A DNA stretch of 64,000 nucleotides from Prostheceraeus crozeri (GCA_907163375.1 CAJQUW010007812.1:62001-126000), one strand, 5' to 3'; shown: positions 17,943 through 29,267, counted from the first letter of the stretch. Numbers and translations are program-made. Notes: generated from the letters alone by a model not told the origin.

Positions 17943-19501
17943 TGCAAAAGTATGCTAATATATTTTCCAATGTGAATAATATGGAAAGTGAAAATAAGGA
18001 CTCGTTTCTAATCTACTTGCCCAGTAATGCTTCTATGAATAAATTTCCCAAAAATAAACCATCAGACTATCGAGTAGAATTAAATCGTCCACTACATTTA
18101 GAAGGTGAATGGGAGGTTGGCGTTTCTAGTATTTGCTATGATAGCAATATTCAGAATGCGAATGATTTGGAAGAAATGATATTGACTCCTCGCACCCATG
18201 ATGGAATAACGATGAATAATGCATTCCAGTTCCCATACAATTTAACATCAGATGGAAAGTGGAACTATGAATGGATTCAGATAAAATCAGATTCTTATGA
18301 ACCATTTGGGAATGAGAAAATTATTAAGGCATTCAATAGTGGTAATACTTCCATCATGAAGAATAAAAATCAGAGAGCTTATGAGTTTACTATCTATCAT
18401 TGGAGTGGGAGACAGTTCCTTCGCTTTCATTCTTTTACTAAAGGTCTTACACTGAGGTTGGATAATAAATTCTATCCACATCTTGGTTTTGGTCATGGAC
18501 TACATCTAACGTCAATTGCTACTGCAAATGTTAAAAAAGTTTATTCAAATCGAATCAACAAATTTCATTATAGATTTAAAATATTTGATGAAGATGTTGT
18601 AGAATGCGAAGAACGCATCATTTTGAAAAAGCGTGGTGTTCAACCTTTATCATTTATTGAGTTAGTAAAACGATGGAATGAAACTGTGGGTAAGAAGTAT
18701 GGAGAAAAAATTATGGCGGACAAAAATAAGTTGGTTATTCAGAAATATAATGACAAACTTACAGTTTATTTCTCTCCAACCTTGCGCCATTTTGTAAGAC
18801 ATTATACACCTATTATTGGAAGCGGTGTGGTGTATGCTTCTCATGAATATCACACTAAAGCTGATTCAGTTAATGATGAATGGTGGGTGGACATCTATGG
18901 TGATCACATCAAGAAAATTTACCAGTCTTATGAAGAATCTAAAGTTGCTATCAATATAATGCCGCGTCTATATTATACAGTTGAAAGCTTCATTCATGTA
19001 GTAAATCCTTACATACAACAGAAGTTGAAGCATGTGATGAAAAGTAAATATGATGCAAAGACACACCACATTTCGTTTTCAATTGAAAATCAACGCGTTG
19101 TTCTGAAACTGGGCGATGACATTCAATGTCAATTGAGTAAAAATTTGAAAAAACTCTTTGGTTTTTCAATGCTACAAACTGTGTTTACTGCTGCGCATAC
19201 GATTGGTATAGAAACACCAATGACACTTGATAAACATGAACAGCACCTTTACATTCAAAGTGATTTGATTCTACCTATTTCTGTTGGTGAGAAAAAAGAA
19301 TACATTTTACGCGATTTCATTCATGATAAAGACGCTTCATATGGAATAGTTGAGAAGATGTTTGAATCTATTTTCTATCATCCCGTCGTCAAACAAACTA
19401 TACCCTCTATTGCTATCAAAATTACCAATGGTTTACAAGAGTGCATCCATGTGAAAGATACTAAATCCCTCGTAACTTTAGTGTTTCGGAAAACAAAGTG
19501 A
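17942..19501 (+). CDS. Polinton A structural protein of the 'WEVG' family, copy 2
   Basis: The protein has 519 residues and parallels the upstream gene: FLIYLPSNASMNKFPKNKP, then LEGEWEVGVSSICYD, then repeated segments of the type MPRLYYTVESFIHVVNPY and CQLSKNLKKLFGFS. The in-frame ATG coding MESENKDSF, about 13 codons in, is the better start because the SF-x-L motif then sits at the N-terminus as in copy 1. The paralogues have diverged strongly, so the duplication is old. A capsid vertex or spike role is inference. AATAAA-like sequence follows the stop near 19527. Confidence 0.55.
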   Translation: MQKYANIFSNVNNMESENKDSFLIYLPSNASMNKFPKNKPSDYRVELNRPLHLEGEWEVGVSSICYDSNIQNANDLEEMILTPRTHDGITMNNAFQFPYNLTSDGKWNYEWIQIKSDSYEPFGNEKIIKAFNSGNTSIMKNKNQRAYEFTIYHWSGRQFLRFHSFTKGLTLRLDNKFYPHLGFGHGLHLTSIATANVKKVYSNRINKFHYRFKIFDEDVVECEERIILKKRGVQPLSFIELVKRWNETVGKKYGEKIMADKNKLVIQKYNDKLTVYFSPTLRHFVRHYTPIIGSGVVYASHEYHTKADSVNDEWWVDIYGDHIKKIYQSYEESKVAINIMPRLYYTVESFIHVVNPYIQQKLKHVMKSKYDAKTHHISFSIENQRVVLKLGDDIQCQLSKNLKKLFGFSMLQTVFTAAHTIGIETPMTLDKHEQHLYIQSDLILPISVGEKKEYILRDFIHDKDASYGIVEKMFESIFYHPVVKQTIPSIAIKITNGLQECIHVKDTKSLVTLVFRKTK

Positions 19502-19682
19502 AGTCATTGTGATATGTTTATTGAAATAAAAATATAAATATATGAAAAAGTCTTTTCACAGATATAGGGGGAATGAGCTGACTGCAGGCATATATTCACA
19601 AGGAAGAAACGATCTCATGCGATACATAAAACAACCATGTATATCTACAAAAAGCAACATCAAAATACTGAGTTAAAGTTGA

Positions 19683-22600
19683 TTATGTCAATACATCTCC
19701 TGAATGTGGTAGCGTGATTTTTATTCTTTTGGGTGGAGGTATGTTTGTGTCAGGATGTCCATGTGGAAGAGATGTGTTATGTCCTATCCAACACCTCTTA
19801 TCCTCCCATGCTGAAAGTGCTCGTTTCTTGAACGTGTACGTTTTCACAGTATGAACTTGAGATTTTAAGATTGTCATATTGACAAACGTTATAGTTTTAT
19901 TTTTATAGGCCTTCTTATAGGACCGATGTTTCATTTTATGAACAATGGATTTTGATATACCTTTAGCACGCTTAATACTATCTGCACATTCTTTTAATTT
20001 CATGGAATACATTTTAGGACGGAGGAGAATCATTTCATCTATTTCCTTTCCTGCTGTTTCATCCTTAAAACAACCAAGTTTGGCTTTATTCTGTATGGAA
20101 TAGAGTGGATGAGTGGGATTGTAGTTAGATGTGTCGAAATATTTTTCTAATGACTTGCCTACGTCATTAAAATTTAAATCTTTTTGAGTGGTAATTCCTA
20201 AAAAGAAACTATCTGTATCACCACCCAGCAAGCGAACCTCTTTTACGAGAGGGCATGGTTTTAATATTTTGTAGAAGAGTTGATACATTTCAAGCTTGGA
20301 ATAATCTAAAACGGCTTGCCCAATATAGATGGGTTTGCACAACTCAACTTCTGATTTTATCATTTTAACACCTACAAGATCCTCATCGATGATGTCTCTA
20401 TCAATGAAAAGAGGTGATGAGGTCAATTTGTGATATTTTTGTTCATCAACGACTAGTTTGTAGTTCATACGTTTTCTAACATCCTCCATGGTCTTTCCGA
20501 AAAGACTGTTATTCTTATATTTATAAAAATCCTTTTCAAAATTATTTTGGGCGAGTGCACGTTTTTGACTGTTACTATCTATGTAGGGTTTGAGGAAGGC
20601 TTTCTGTCTAAATTTGATAATGCGGTGAACTGACTTTAGAAGCATGCCCATTTCTAAATAGAATTTTAATATGCAGAAGTGTACGAGATAATTTTTCTTA
20701 TCATATTGGGTGAGTAAAAGTTTGCGGCATGGTTTGTACCTTGGCTGTCCACACTCTGTTAAGTTATTATGAAATTGTGACATGAATGGTGAAAACATAT
20801 CTTCAGTCACTTCACCAGATTCAGGTGCGAGTGGGAAATCAGCAGTTTTATTTTTAATGCTATTTGGATAAATCAAATCCACTTCAAAATAATATCCCCA
20901 ATCACCTGCATCTGGAATCTTCAGTATGTTTGAAGGGTTGGAGTAATACTCAAGCTCATCTTGATTTAACCAACTAAACTCGGAATGAGGTAGTGGTTTA
21001 GACAGTGAACTGCCATATAAATTATTTTGGTCATAGTACTTTAGGTGGATATGATCATCACCTACTGTTTCAGATTTTATATGATGTTTATTTACAAATG
21101 TGAGACCACCGCGTATTCCGCGCTCAAATATATTATACATCTCCGGGTCTTGTAAGAGATGAATGGTCTCACCAGTCATTTTAAAGGCTGATTTAAAGGA
21201 CATGGCTGGTAGACTGACAAAGTGGACAGGATCTAATTTGTCTTCTTCTAATGCCACTCGTCGAAATTCCTGAAAGACATCAGCCGGCAAAATGACATCT
21301 AATTCTAAGTAAGCGATCATATAATCGCCAAACGTTTTACAATCAAATTTTAACCATGCCTCTTGAGCATGTTCATAATCTTCTACTGGACAATCTTCAC
21401 CCATCAAATCGTTTTGGAATTTGTCAATGGAAGGAAGGGTTGTTTCATTTAGTTTAGACATTGAGCTAAAATACGCATAAGGAAAGACTCTTTTGCGAGT
21501 GATTATTTCATCCGTTAAGTTTGGATAGTGTTTCTTCAAAGTTTGACTATGGGGAAGAAACTTGAGATTACGAACGAGAGAAGCTAGTGACGCTGACATG
21601 AATTGGAATGAATCTAAAAATTTTATTTCGAAGAAGACTGTCTTATTTTCTTTAGTTTTATCTACTAGTACTTTCGCTGTCATTGCCATGAATTTTTCCC
21701 TCGTTTGCGCTATTACATTAAACTACCACGATTTCATCTGGCTCAACCCTCCTTTTATGAGCATATGACTGTCATAGCCCTTAAAGTTATGAAAAATGAC
21801 GGGTAGTACACGACGTCTCAACCTAAGTGAAAAGTTACATTTGGAGCAGAGTGCGTTTCTAAATTTACCAGTGATGTGATCATGATCACGCACTTTCTTA
21901 ATTTTATCGTCATCAAACGTTTTATGACATTTAGGACAGGATGTGCAACTTTCAAATTTTTGTTTGTCTTCATCTGACATATGTAGTGACTTACGCTGCA
22001 ATTGGGAATCATATGATTGTTGAAATTTAGCAGCTTTATCGAGAAATTCTAGACATTTTGAAATGCAATCTTCACCTTGCCAAGTATGCATTTTGTTTTG
22101 TCTATTCCTAAAGTGGTCATGCCATACTTCATAGCAGGATATGGCTGCTAGCTTGTGGATGATGTCATCAATGTAGCATTCTATGTCTGCGTAAATGACA
22201 CGCAGGGGACTTAATTCGTCACCATTATCCCTATGTGAAAAAATTTTATCTTTGGGCATGCGTTCCATTTGTAATTTACCTCGCTTGCACCATTCATAGT
22301 GAGTTTCAAATTTATCTTTACTCCAAGAGGAGCGGATGCAGCGGTCGCATACAAAATGTTCACCTCTTTTAGAGTGCCCCAAGTGAGTGTACAAGCGAGA
22401 GATTTTGGGAATACCACAGTAGTGCCATTCCTCGCTATCATCTTGTTTTACTAATAAGAGGTTGACTACACGTTCATAACAAGTTGAACGTGAATCATAG
22501 CGGGCACCCTTCAACCCCTTCTCCCACACGTGAACGACAATTTTAATCTGATTATGTTTTTCGAACGTTTCTACATCTTTGATTTTCACGTTGTTACTAT

Positions 22601-23498
22601 CACAACCTTCAAAGCCTAGTTCATCCTCCGACTGTCTATAGCTATAGGTGCGATCTCGATGCGCGTTGACATCATTATAGTGAAGGATGGATAGGACTGC
22701 ATATATGAAACACTGTGATTTACAATCAACATTGATGACAGCTTTCTTATTATACAACGTTTTTGGTAGTTTAAATGTGCCTCGAGCTGCATGACTTTCT
22801 AATAGGGAAATTTTGAATATGGCTGAGTCCACACCATCAAAAATGAGAGCGCTATCGCGTTCATTGAATTTATCTACATTTGATTTTAAACATTGAATGT
22901 GAAAATTTAGCCAAGACTCGCAGTCTACAACTTCGGTTGCGGAAGAGGAAGGAACATGAAACTGTATTCTCTCCGTCACTTGACCCGTTTGAAAATCTAT
23001 CTTAATATATTTTAGTTTAAGGTAGATGAGCGCCTTCATTCTAAAATTGTCTAAATTGTTGAAGAGCGCTTCGATGTTAGAATTTTGAAGGAGCCACTCA
23101 GGAAAATCTACTATTTGAGTATTGGACTCCATGCAGTAGTCGCGTACTAAATTATTATGTGAAACATTAATGAGGGAGATGGTAGAGGTACCGTTGGTGT
23201 AGTGATCATTTGCATGCGTGTGTTGAAGTCTGTGCGAAGATCGCTGAAAGTGACTATCAAAAGAAAGAGGGCACAAATCGCAAGGAAAGGAGATGTCATC
23301 GTCATAATCAACTTCACCTCCGGAGATTGATGCCGCTTTGCGTTGACACACACGTTGTTTGATGTGTCGAAGGAGACTGTGCTTCCTTGTAAACATATGT
23401 CCGCAGTCGGCACATTCCCACTCGTTGCCTTGTCGCGAGAGTCCTGAGCTGGAACTCACATCACCTGAAAGAGAAATCATTCTATCATCTCTGTTCAA
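19683..23498 (-). pseudogene. Polinton A type B DNA polymerase region
   Basis: This is the element's protein-primed type B replicase. The N-terminal part has two C2H2-type zinc fingers (CADCGHMFTRKHSLLRHIK; CDLCPLSFDSHFQRSSHRLQ) and a CxxC...H zinc knuckle (CPKCHKTF...HDHITG). Exonuclease motifs are YADIECYID (ExoI) and FHNFKGYDSHM (ExoII). Polymerase motifs are YDQNNLYGSSL (A), NSLFGKTMEDVRKRM (B) and LGGDTDSFFL (C), with a KMYSMKL thumb motif. The gene stands at the right side of the element and reads leftward, as is common. It appears to carry about one break. Confidence 0.85.
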
Positions 23499-23499
23499 G

Positions 23500-23868
23500 T
23501 CTCAGTGTATTGTTACAACCTACTTTGACTCAACAACTCTAAACTTTCCTCGAGAAGGGAGGGCGTTGGTGATGAAGTTGATGCCTGAAATTGAGGAAGA
23601 TGCTATTAGCCACACGTTTGAGGGAGATGAGTGAAAAAATTTTCAACTTACCATTTCAACGAAATCAAGTTTAAGGTTGATACTTCAACAAGATAGAGAC
23701 TTCACTCAAATAATACGTCTCAAATTTGGAATTCACGAGAGAGCATTTCACTTGTACGCCTCAAATATAGAATTCGCTAGAGAACACTTCACTTATACGT
23801 CTCAAAGACAGAGTGAAATGACACGAATGTCACTTTGCATATATATGATATATATGATAGATATATTT
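23500..23868. other. Polinton A noncoding stretch upstream of the polymerase
   Basis: This is the presumed 5' region of the leftward polymerase gene. Two imperfect units ending CACTTGTACGCCTCAAA and CACTTATACGTCTCAAA stand near 23750 and 23792, and a TATA-rich run is at 23840-23870. No coding frame is supported. Confidence 0.4.
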
Positions 23869-25008
23869 ATACCATGAGAAGACTGGCTCAGACATGAAAA
23901 CCTGTAGAGTTGGTAAGAGGTTGACAGACTTTGAGCAGCTTGATAGCAAGCCGTAGAGAGCTTGATTCACCAGCGTTTTGCAATGGAGATGTTTAGAGGC
24001 CACCCATGACAAGATAGCTAAGACTCAACCGATTGGCGTTGAAAGTGCTACGTTGAGAACTGTGTCAAATGCCCAACATGAGACATGAGATGTTCCAGCG
24101 TTTACGGTCTAAACTATGACACACTCCCTTGCCACACTTATCACTACGGCATCGTCCGCCGTCCCGAAGGAACACCCTGTCAGTGGAATATTACAGCAAA
24201 ACTCTCCATGTCTTGCTCGCTTTCAGTGAAAAGCCGCTTATACCATGAGAAGACTGGCTCAGACATGAAAACCTGTAGAGTTGGTAAGAGGTTGACAGAC
24301 TTTGAGCAGCTTGATAGCAAGCCGTAGAGAGCTTGATTCACCAGCGTTTTGCAATGGAGATGTTTAGAGGCCACCCATGACAAGATAGCTAAGACTCAAC
24401 CGATTGGCGTTGAAAGTGCTACGTTGAGAACTGTGTCAAATTCCCAACATGAGACATGAGATGTCCCAGCGTTTACGGTCTAAACTATGACACACTCCCT
24501 TGCCACACTTATCACTACGGCATCGTCCGCCGTCCCGAAGGAACACCCTGTCAGTGGAATATTACAGCAAAACTCTCCATGTCTTGCTCGCTTTCAGTGA
24601 AAAGCCGCTTATACCATGAGAAGACTGGCTCAGACATGAAAACCTGTAGAGTTGGTAAGAGGTTGACAGACTTTGAGCAGCTTGATAGCAAGCCGTAGAG
24701 AGCTTGATTCACCAGCGTTTTGCAATGGAGATGTTTAGAGGCCACCCATGACAAGATAGCTAAGACTCAACCGATTGGCGTTGAAAGTGCTACGTTGAGA
24801 ACTGTGTCAAATTCCCAACATGAGACATGAGATGTCCCAGCGTTTACGGTCTAAACTATGACACACTCCCTTGCCACACTTATCACTACGGCATCGTCCG
24901 CCGTCCCGAAGGAACACCCTGTCAGTGGAATATTACAGCAAAACTCTCCATGTCTTGCTCGCTTTCAGTGAAAAGCCGCTTATACCATGAGAAGACTGGC
25001 TCAGACAT
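23869..25008. repeat. 371-bp tandem repeat, about three copies, in Polinton A
   Basis: Three almost identical copies with a period of 371 bases start at about 23869, 24240 and 24611 with TTATACCATGAGAAGACTGG, and a fourth partial copy starts at 24982. The differences I noticed are single bases. Each unit has an open frame on each strand (about 80 and 67 codons), which probably follows from the repeat and is not evidence for genes. Near-identity points to very recent expansion or gene-conversion-like upkeep. Confidence 0.9.
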
Positions 25009-25789
25009 CATTAAAAATGCTTTCATTGACTTCAGCAGGGTCGAAAACCCCAGAAAACCTCCAAAAATAGTGAATTTAAAATTTTCAACTTTTTAGCACT
25101 AATTATGAAATTTTATAAGTAGTCTATCACTTAGGGCAGGTCAATAGCGACCGAACCCTTTTTGAATCAAGTCAAACGGACTTGTAGAAGCAAAGTTACA
25201 AGCCTTTAAAGTTTTGGAGTCTTTTATGGCCTGGAGACGAAGGCCATCTCCTGGCGAACCTCTAAGTCTGACGCCTTAGCTGATATCAGCAATGAAATTT
25301 TCTAAGTCGGTTTCTTACAGAAACCCGGAATTTGGAATGTCCGAAGCTATCATCGGAGCTCAGAGAGACGACCTACCTCTGACAATCGCTCTTGTCTTAA
25401 TGACAAGTCTCTCTCGGTTCCCAGCTTATATAGTGTGTGGCGATCAGCTGATGACGTAATACCTATCTTTCAAATACTAAAAATCCCGTCTATCTCCGCT
25501 TCTAGTGCTCCGATTGAGCTGGAAATATACCATTTCCATGTAGAATTTGATGCTGAATCCGAATCTGGCCTCCGTCTTCTCATCCAATGCTTCGTTTTGG
25601 CTCTACAGTAGGCAGCCATCGCAAAAATTCTAACTCGTTTTTTCGAAAAATGTTGAAAATTTTTTCTCGCCGATTGCCTTGAAACTCACCATACAGATAG
25701 AGAATTTCACGCTGATTCCAAATCTGAAATCCGTTTTCCAATCCGATGCTTCGTTTTGAAGCTACAGCCTAAAACGTCCAAAATTCTAA
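25009..25789. other. Polinton A right subterminal region
   Basis: No gene is seen. Two diverged direct units contain GATGCTTCGTTTTGAAGCTAC-like sequence and AAATTCTAACTC (near 25588-25645 and 25748-25797). They resemble the inner part of the left end, so the terminal repeat was once longer or was itself duplicated. Confidence 0.5.
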
Positions 25790-26318
25790 CTCTGTCGTTT
25801 TTCGCCAATCTCCCAAAATCTTAAATGGCGTCTCACATCTAAACAAAGACAGATATGAACAAGCCGATTCTTTCAGTGAATTTGTCTCACTCTTAGCTTT
25901 CCAACGAGCTATTGCACGACTAAATCCGTCCACTGGAAGCCAAAATCGAACCTAGCTCTCCCGAGGGGGGGGACGACAGCGAAATTTGATGAAAAATGTT
26001 TTGGTGAAGGTCCCAGGTCGAAATTCCACACTTTGGAAAATTTTCAAAATTTTACCCATACAAAGCCACTCTGACACTTAGGATTTTTTCAGGTGAGCTA
26101 CGACAGTCCACCCTCCCAACCTGGCCGGCACACCACGCCAACCTCGACAGCACATCACCGCGCGCTACGACGGCCGGCCAGAGGGGGGGACGTCAGCGAA
26201 CCTTTCGGACGCACTTGGCCGACACACCACGACACTCTGTCGTTCCAGGGGGGGACGTCAGCGAAAATTCTTCGATGGCGGCCATCTTGCGCGGTCCAGA
26301 AGTGGAGTTTTACTTACT
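25790..26318 (-). repeat. right terminal repeat of Polinton A
   Basis: From 25790 to 26183 this is an almost perfect inverse of the left end (about 7005-7405). It includes the GC-rich block with GGCCGGCACACCACGCC and GGCCGGCCAGAGGGGGG. Outside that lie further units ending in G-runs, GGGGGGACGTCAGCGAA (seen twice), and the terminal ...GTTTTACTTACT. Confidence 0.85.
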
Positions 26319-26810
26319 ACTAAAATGAGTGAAGTGCTCCCATTAAATAAAAAAGCTTAAATTTAATCATCATCCAAATTTATCTAATAAAGTTTTGACA
26401 GTTATTTGTGGAAGATCAGGATGTGGAAAAACATATCTATTATTTAAAATTCTAACTACTCCAAATTTTTTGGATTATAACAATCTTATAATTTATACAA
26501 CAACAGCAGAACAACACGTCTATCAATTTATAAAATATGGATTTGAAAATAATCTTAAAAAACAGCAATTGCTTCATTATTCAAAGAATATGAAAAATCT
26601 GAATATGAAGAAGAAATAAGTTCGTGGTGTGAAGAAGCAGCAAAAACTAATCAGTTAGTAGAATATAATAAAAATAAACACATAAAGATACAATTAATAG
26701 ATGATAGTGGTAATATGCAAGATCCTAGTAAACTAGATAAAACAATGAAACGTTGTGTAATTTTTGATGATTGTGTTAATGATAGAAATCAGTCAGTTCA
26801 GAGAAATTAT
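26319..26810 (+). pseudogene. Polinton B2 packaging ATPase fragment
   Basis: This resumes element B2 right of Polinton A. It encodes the Walker A loop GRSGCGKT and the Walker B segment CVIFDDC of the same ATPase that stands at 33871-34643 in element B, with near-identical flanking DNA. It is a fossil fragment. Similarity to element B stops at about 26810. Confidence 0.75.
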
Positions 26811-27095
26811 ACTGAAAAGATGACAGCCGTCAAGCAAGGTAGGGCAACACCTGATATAAAAATTGAAAGTACTGACAGAGAAAGAAATAAGAAATACACA
26901 AGACATTTTAATGCATCAAAGTTTAAACACATGAGTGGCTGCAAGAAACGCAAGAAACTGTTCCTCTTTTTTCTCGAGAAAATGTGGTCTGGACAGAGAG
27001 GGGATATAGTAATCTCAGCTCCTTGAGTAAGGCGTTTCGGCGACATGAGCAATTAACTTCTCATGTGCACATTCACTTGGCATTAAAAATGTTCG
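26811..27095 (+). pseudogene. hAT/ZMYM-type TTF zinc-finger remnant
   Basis: In one frame the plus strand gives KYTRHFNASKFKHMSGCKKR, then KKLFLFFLEKMWSG. In a second frame shortly after it gives SNLSSLSKAFRRHEQLTSHV and HIHLALKMFG. This order matches the TTF-type zinc finger (W-x-GC...LFCFPC...KHE-x-S-x-H) of hAT transposases and of ZMYM1-like genes. Here the second cysteine pair has been lost (FLFFL where FCFPC is expected) and the frame changes near 27015, so it is dead. It adjoins the broken edge of B2. Confidence 0.55.
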
Positions 27096-27313
27096 GGAAA
27101 TTGTTATTGAAAATTCATCTTTTATGAAAATTAATGCCATAACATAAAAAAGTCTGGTATAGAAATAGTATTCCAATGCCGAGCGAAGGCCTATGGTCTG
27201 GGAGCACGCGACGCCACTGACTGCGACCATCACTCAAAATGGCTCCCCAGACGAGGAATTTCCTACAATCGTCCTGACTCCTCGATGTAAAAAAACGATC
27301 AGGAACGACTTGC
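27096..27313. other. no gene recognised
   Basis: Short open frames only. The stretch lies between two transposase remnants and is probably decayed transposon DNA. Confidence 0.35.
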
Positions 27314-27541
27314 CTAGCAATTTGACCTGCGAGAGGTCAGCCTTGGTCGGCCAGAAGACCTTCCATCAGGCCGCTGACAACCTCTTCGCAACCAAAAGTA
27401 AATAGTAGTTTTGGGGACCGTTAATTGTTGCGACACAGTGGCAACTGGCCGGCCATTTCGGATCAAAGCCTCCGCTTGACCCCTACGATAGCCTTTCTGG
27501 TAAGCTTCCATGATAGCAGTTCGCATGAAACTGAAAGACAC
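27314..27541 (-). pseudogene. helix-turn-helix fragment, probably a Tc1-like or related transposase N-terminus
   Basis: The 75-residue minus-strand frame reads AYQKGYRRGQAEALIRNGRP, then VATVSQQLTVPKTTIYFWLR, then RSSGRPRLTS. A helix-turn-helix followed by a G-R-P-R hinge is the plan of the DNA-binding part of Tc1/mariner-type transposases and some psq-like domains. No catalytic part is seen nearby. The family is uncertain. Confidence 0.4.
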
Positions 27542-27989
27542 AAAACAAATACAGTCAATGAATTCGATGTTTTTCGATTACACAGTATTGTGTGTGGAGA
27601 GAGAGTGATGAGTCACACTTTCTGGTTAGTGATGAAAATGAGAGATGAATTCCAAGCAAATTGCAAAAGATTGAAACATTATTTAGTCTACTGACTGCTA
27701 TATTTAAAGTATGGTCACGAAATTTTCACACGAGCAATTTCAGAACATGAGCTTTCTAAATACATAAAGTTTGTTGAATTAGGAAGCGACTTTCTATACA
27801 TAATTTACGTTTACGCATTTCAATTCTTTATGAAACAATCTGTAAATGGTAAAGATAGAAACAAGCTACCATGTAAAATTCCAATTTACGTTTACTTTCA
27901 TATCATTCACGAGGCACGCGTTTGATGAAACCCTATAACGGAAGCTTAATGAATTTAGACAATTGCTCATCATTTGGGCATGTCATTCT
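27542..27989. other. no gene recognised
   Basis: AT-rich DNA just left of the Chapaev element. Nothing supported. Confidence 0.35.
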
Positions 27990-27993
27990 TTTG

Positions 27994-28518
27994 CACGGTG
28001 TCCCCGAACAAGGTTGAACCCTCAAAAAATTGTACACAACTTTTGTCAACGGTTTTAGGGACAGTTTTGCATCCTGTTTAAAGTTATGTAATTTTTAAAA
28101 TATTCTATTGAGGGCTTTTCGAGAAAAATCGATTTTTCGAAATTCAACTTCCATATATGGAAGGTAGAGGTGAAATAAACGCTAATTTACACATCTGTCA
28201 TTGTATAAATCAAATTCCATCTTTTCTAAGGTTATTGGAACCATTTTATAAAAATTTTGCAAAAAAGTAAGCTATCATTGAGGTTTCTAGTTTGAAATTC
28301 AAATTCAACTTCCATATATGGAAAGTAAACATGAAATAAACATTATTTCGTGTACCTGACATTGTATCAGCATATTTCCATACTTTGTAAGTTAAATGAA
28401 ACCGGTTGTTCTTGACCATATATGCATGAAAAATAAAATCAATCACAGAGGCATAAAATATGAAACTTATATCCAACTTCCATATACGGAAAGTACAATT
28501 ATCAATTGATTATCAGCT
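27994..28518 (+). repeat. left inverted terminal repeat of the Chapaev element
   Basis: About 520 bp matches the right arm in inverse orientation with few differences. It contains three spaced palindromes TTCCATATATGGAA or close variants, with cores at 28151-28160, 28312-28321 and 28480-28489 (the last is CCATATACGG). They head diverged units about 165 bp long, which makes them candidates for transposase-binding sites. A 76-codon frame inside the arm recurs in the other arm and is not taken as a gene. Confidence 0.85.
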
Positions 28519-28653
28519 GTTATTTCTCAAATCTTCATCGTGGTTAATGAATCAAATTTTCACCGCAGATATAATTGCATATAGGCTCAATGAGTAACGA
28601 TCTAAAAAGACTACTTTTTAGAAAACATGAACAAGTTGTATTGATAGGCATTT

Positions 28654-29267
28654 TTAAAAAGAATGACAATACAGATTCTGACTATTGTATGCCACAATTG
28701 CTTTTAAAAGATTGTCCCCGAAATTTGGATGACATTTTTCTACCTTGTAATTTTGCCATTTTTCAGAAAAGTCATGGTGCACGCTTTCAGATGCTTGTTC
28801 GATGACTGGACCCAAAGAGCAATTCATTTGAAGGCAATACTCCTTCACATGATACATGACTGCATGTATTTTTGGGTAAATGGTGACATCTGACGACAGA
28901 ATACTTCTCTTGAAAACATCAATCTTAGTCTCAAAAGTTTGATCAAGCTTTTCACCGAAGCATGATTGGATGACTGCTCGAAATGATTCAAAACATTCAC
29001 AAATTGGCAAACAATTCAACGGGCAAATCGATCGTAATATGTCGATATTTCGAAGAAGTTGCCTACATGAGTTCCCATGGAACGTACCCCCATGCATAGC
29101 AGGACGTTGAACATTACATCGTTTGAGCCAGAAGTCAGCGTCAGGCCATCGACGTTGGAGTTCATTGAAGAGAGTGTTGGTGACACCGATGAAAAGATGC
29201 AATTCGGGGGAAGGATCACTTTCAAAATCGGCACTGTGTCTGGAACATTTGAGAAAACAGGCAGATG
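28654..29267 (-). pseudogene. Chapaev-like transposase, C-terminal part
   Basis: This continues the gene interrupted by Polinton B. It reads LHLFIGVTNTLFNELQRRWP, then HGGTFHGNSCRQLLRNIDIL, then TIYPKIHAVMYHVKEYC, then VIEQASESVHHDFSEKW. The E-Q-A-x-E-x-x-H block is a plausible site for the last acidic residue of the DDE-type core. Between the Polinton junction and LHLFIG the frame appears to change once (near 29210). The end at 28654 lies about 140 bp inside the left arm. Confidence 0.65.

Larger units (their letters stand above)
6608..26318 (+). mobile_element. Polinton A (Polinton/Maverick, nearly whole)
   Basis: About 19.7 kb with near-identical inverted terminal sequences and a full Polinton gene set: ATPase, chromodomain integrase, major capsid candidate, adenain-like protease and type B polymerase. 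It also carries several uncommon genes. Genes run plus from 7.6 to 15.2 kb, minus from 16.5 to 15.3 kb, plus from 16.5 to 19.5 kb, and the polymerase minus from 23.5 to 19.7 kb. The right end reads ...ACTTACT, that is AGTAAGT inward, the AG-type terminus expected of Polintons. The left end is rearranged, with stacked subterminal repeats, and I found no clean target duplication. Roughly three genes look broken. The close match of its two ends argues for recent insertion. Confidence 0.85.
3959..26810 (+). mobile_element. Polinton B2 (partial, adintovirus-like), split by Polinton A
   Basis: The left end AGTAATGGGAAAAAGACCG matches the terminus of element B at 29274 and starts a terminal repeat. 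Two AT-rich stretches, 3959-6607 and about 26319-26810, are near-identical to 29274-34361 of element B, apart from an accessory segment found only in B. Polinton A lies between the two stretches. The right part of the element (polymerase, major capsid, integrase, protease) is not present, so this is a broken, partial fossil. The high similarity to B implies both inserted recently on an evolutionary scale. Confidence 0.85.

Noticed and set aside
24085-25096. Three near-identical plus-strand frames of about 80 codons, with matching minus-strand frames
   Set aside because: They follow from the 371-bp tandem repeat; both strands are open, there are no motifs, and they are not counted as genes.
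26093-26323. Proline/arginine-rich frame in the right end of Polinton A
   Set aside because: It falls in GC-rich terminal repeat units and mirrors the left end. It is not coding.
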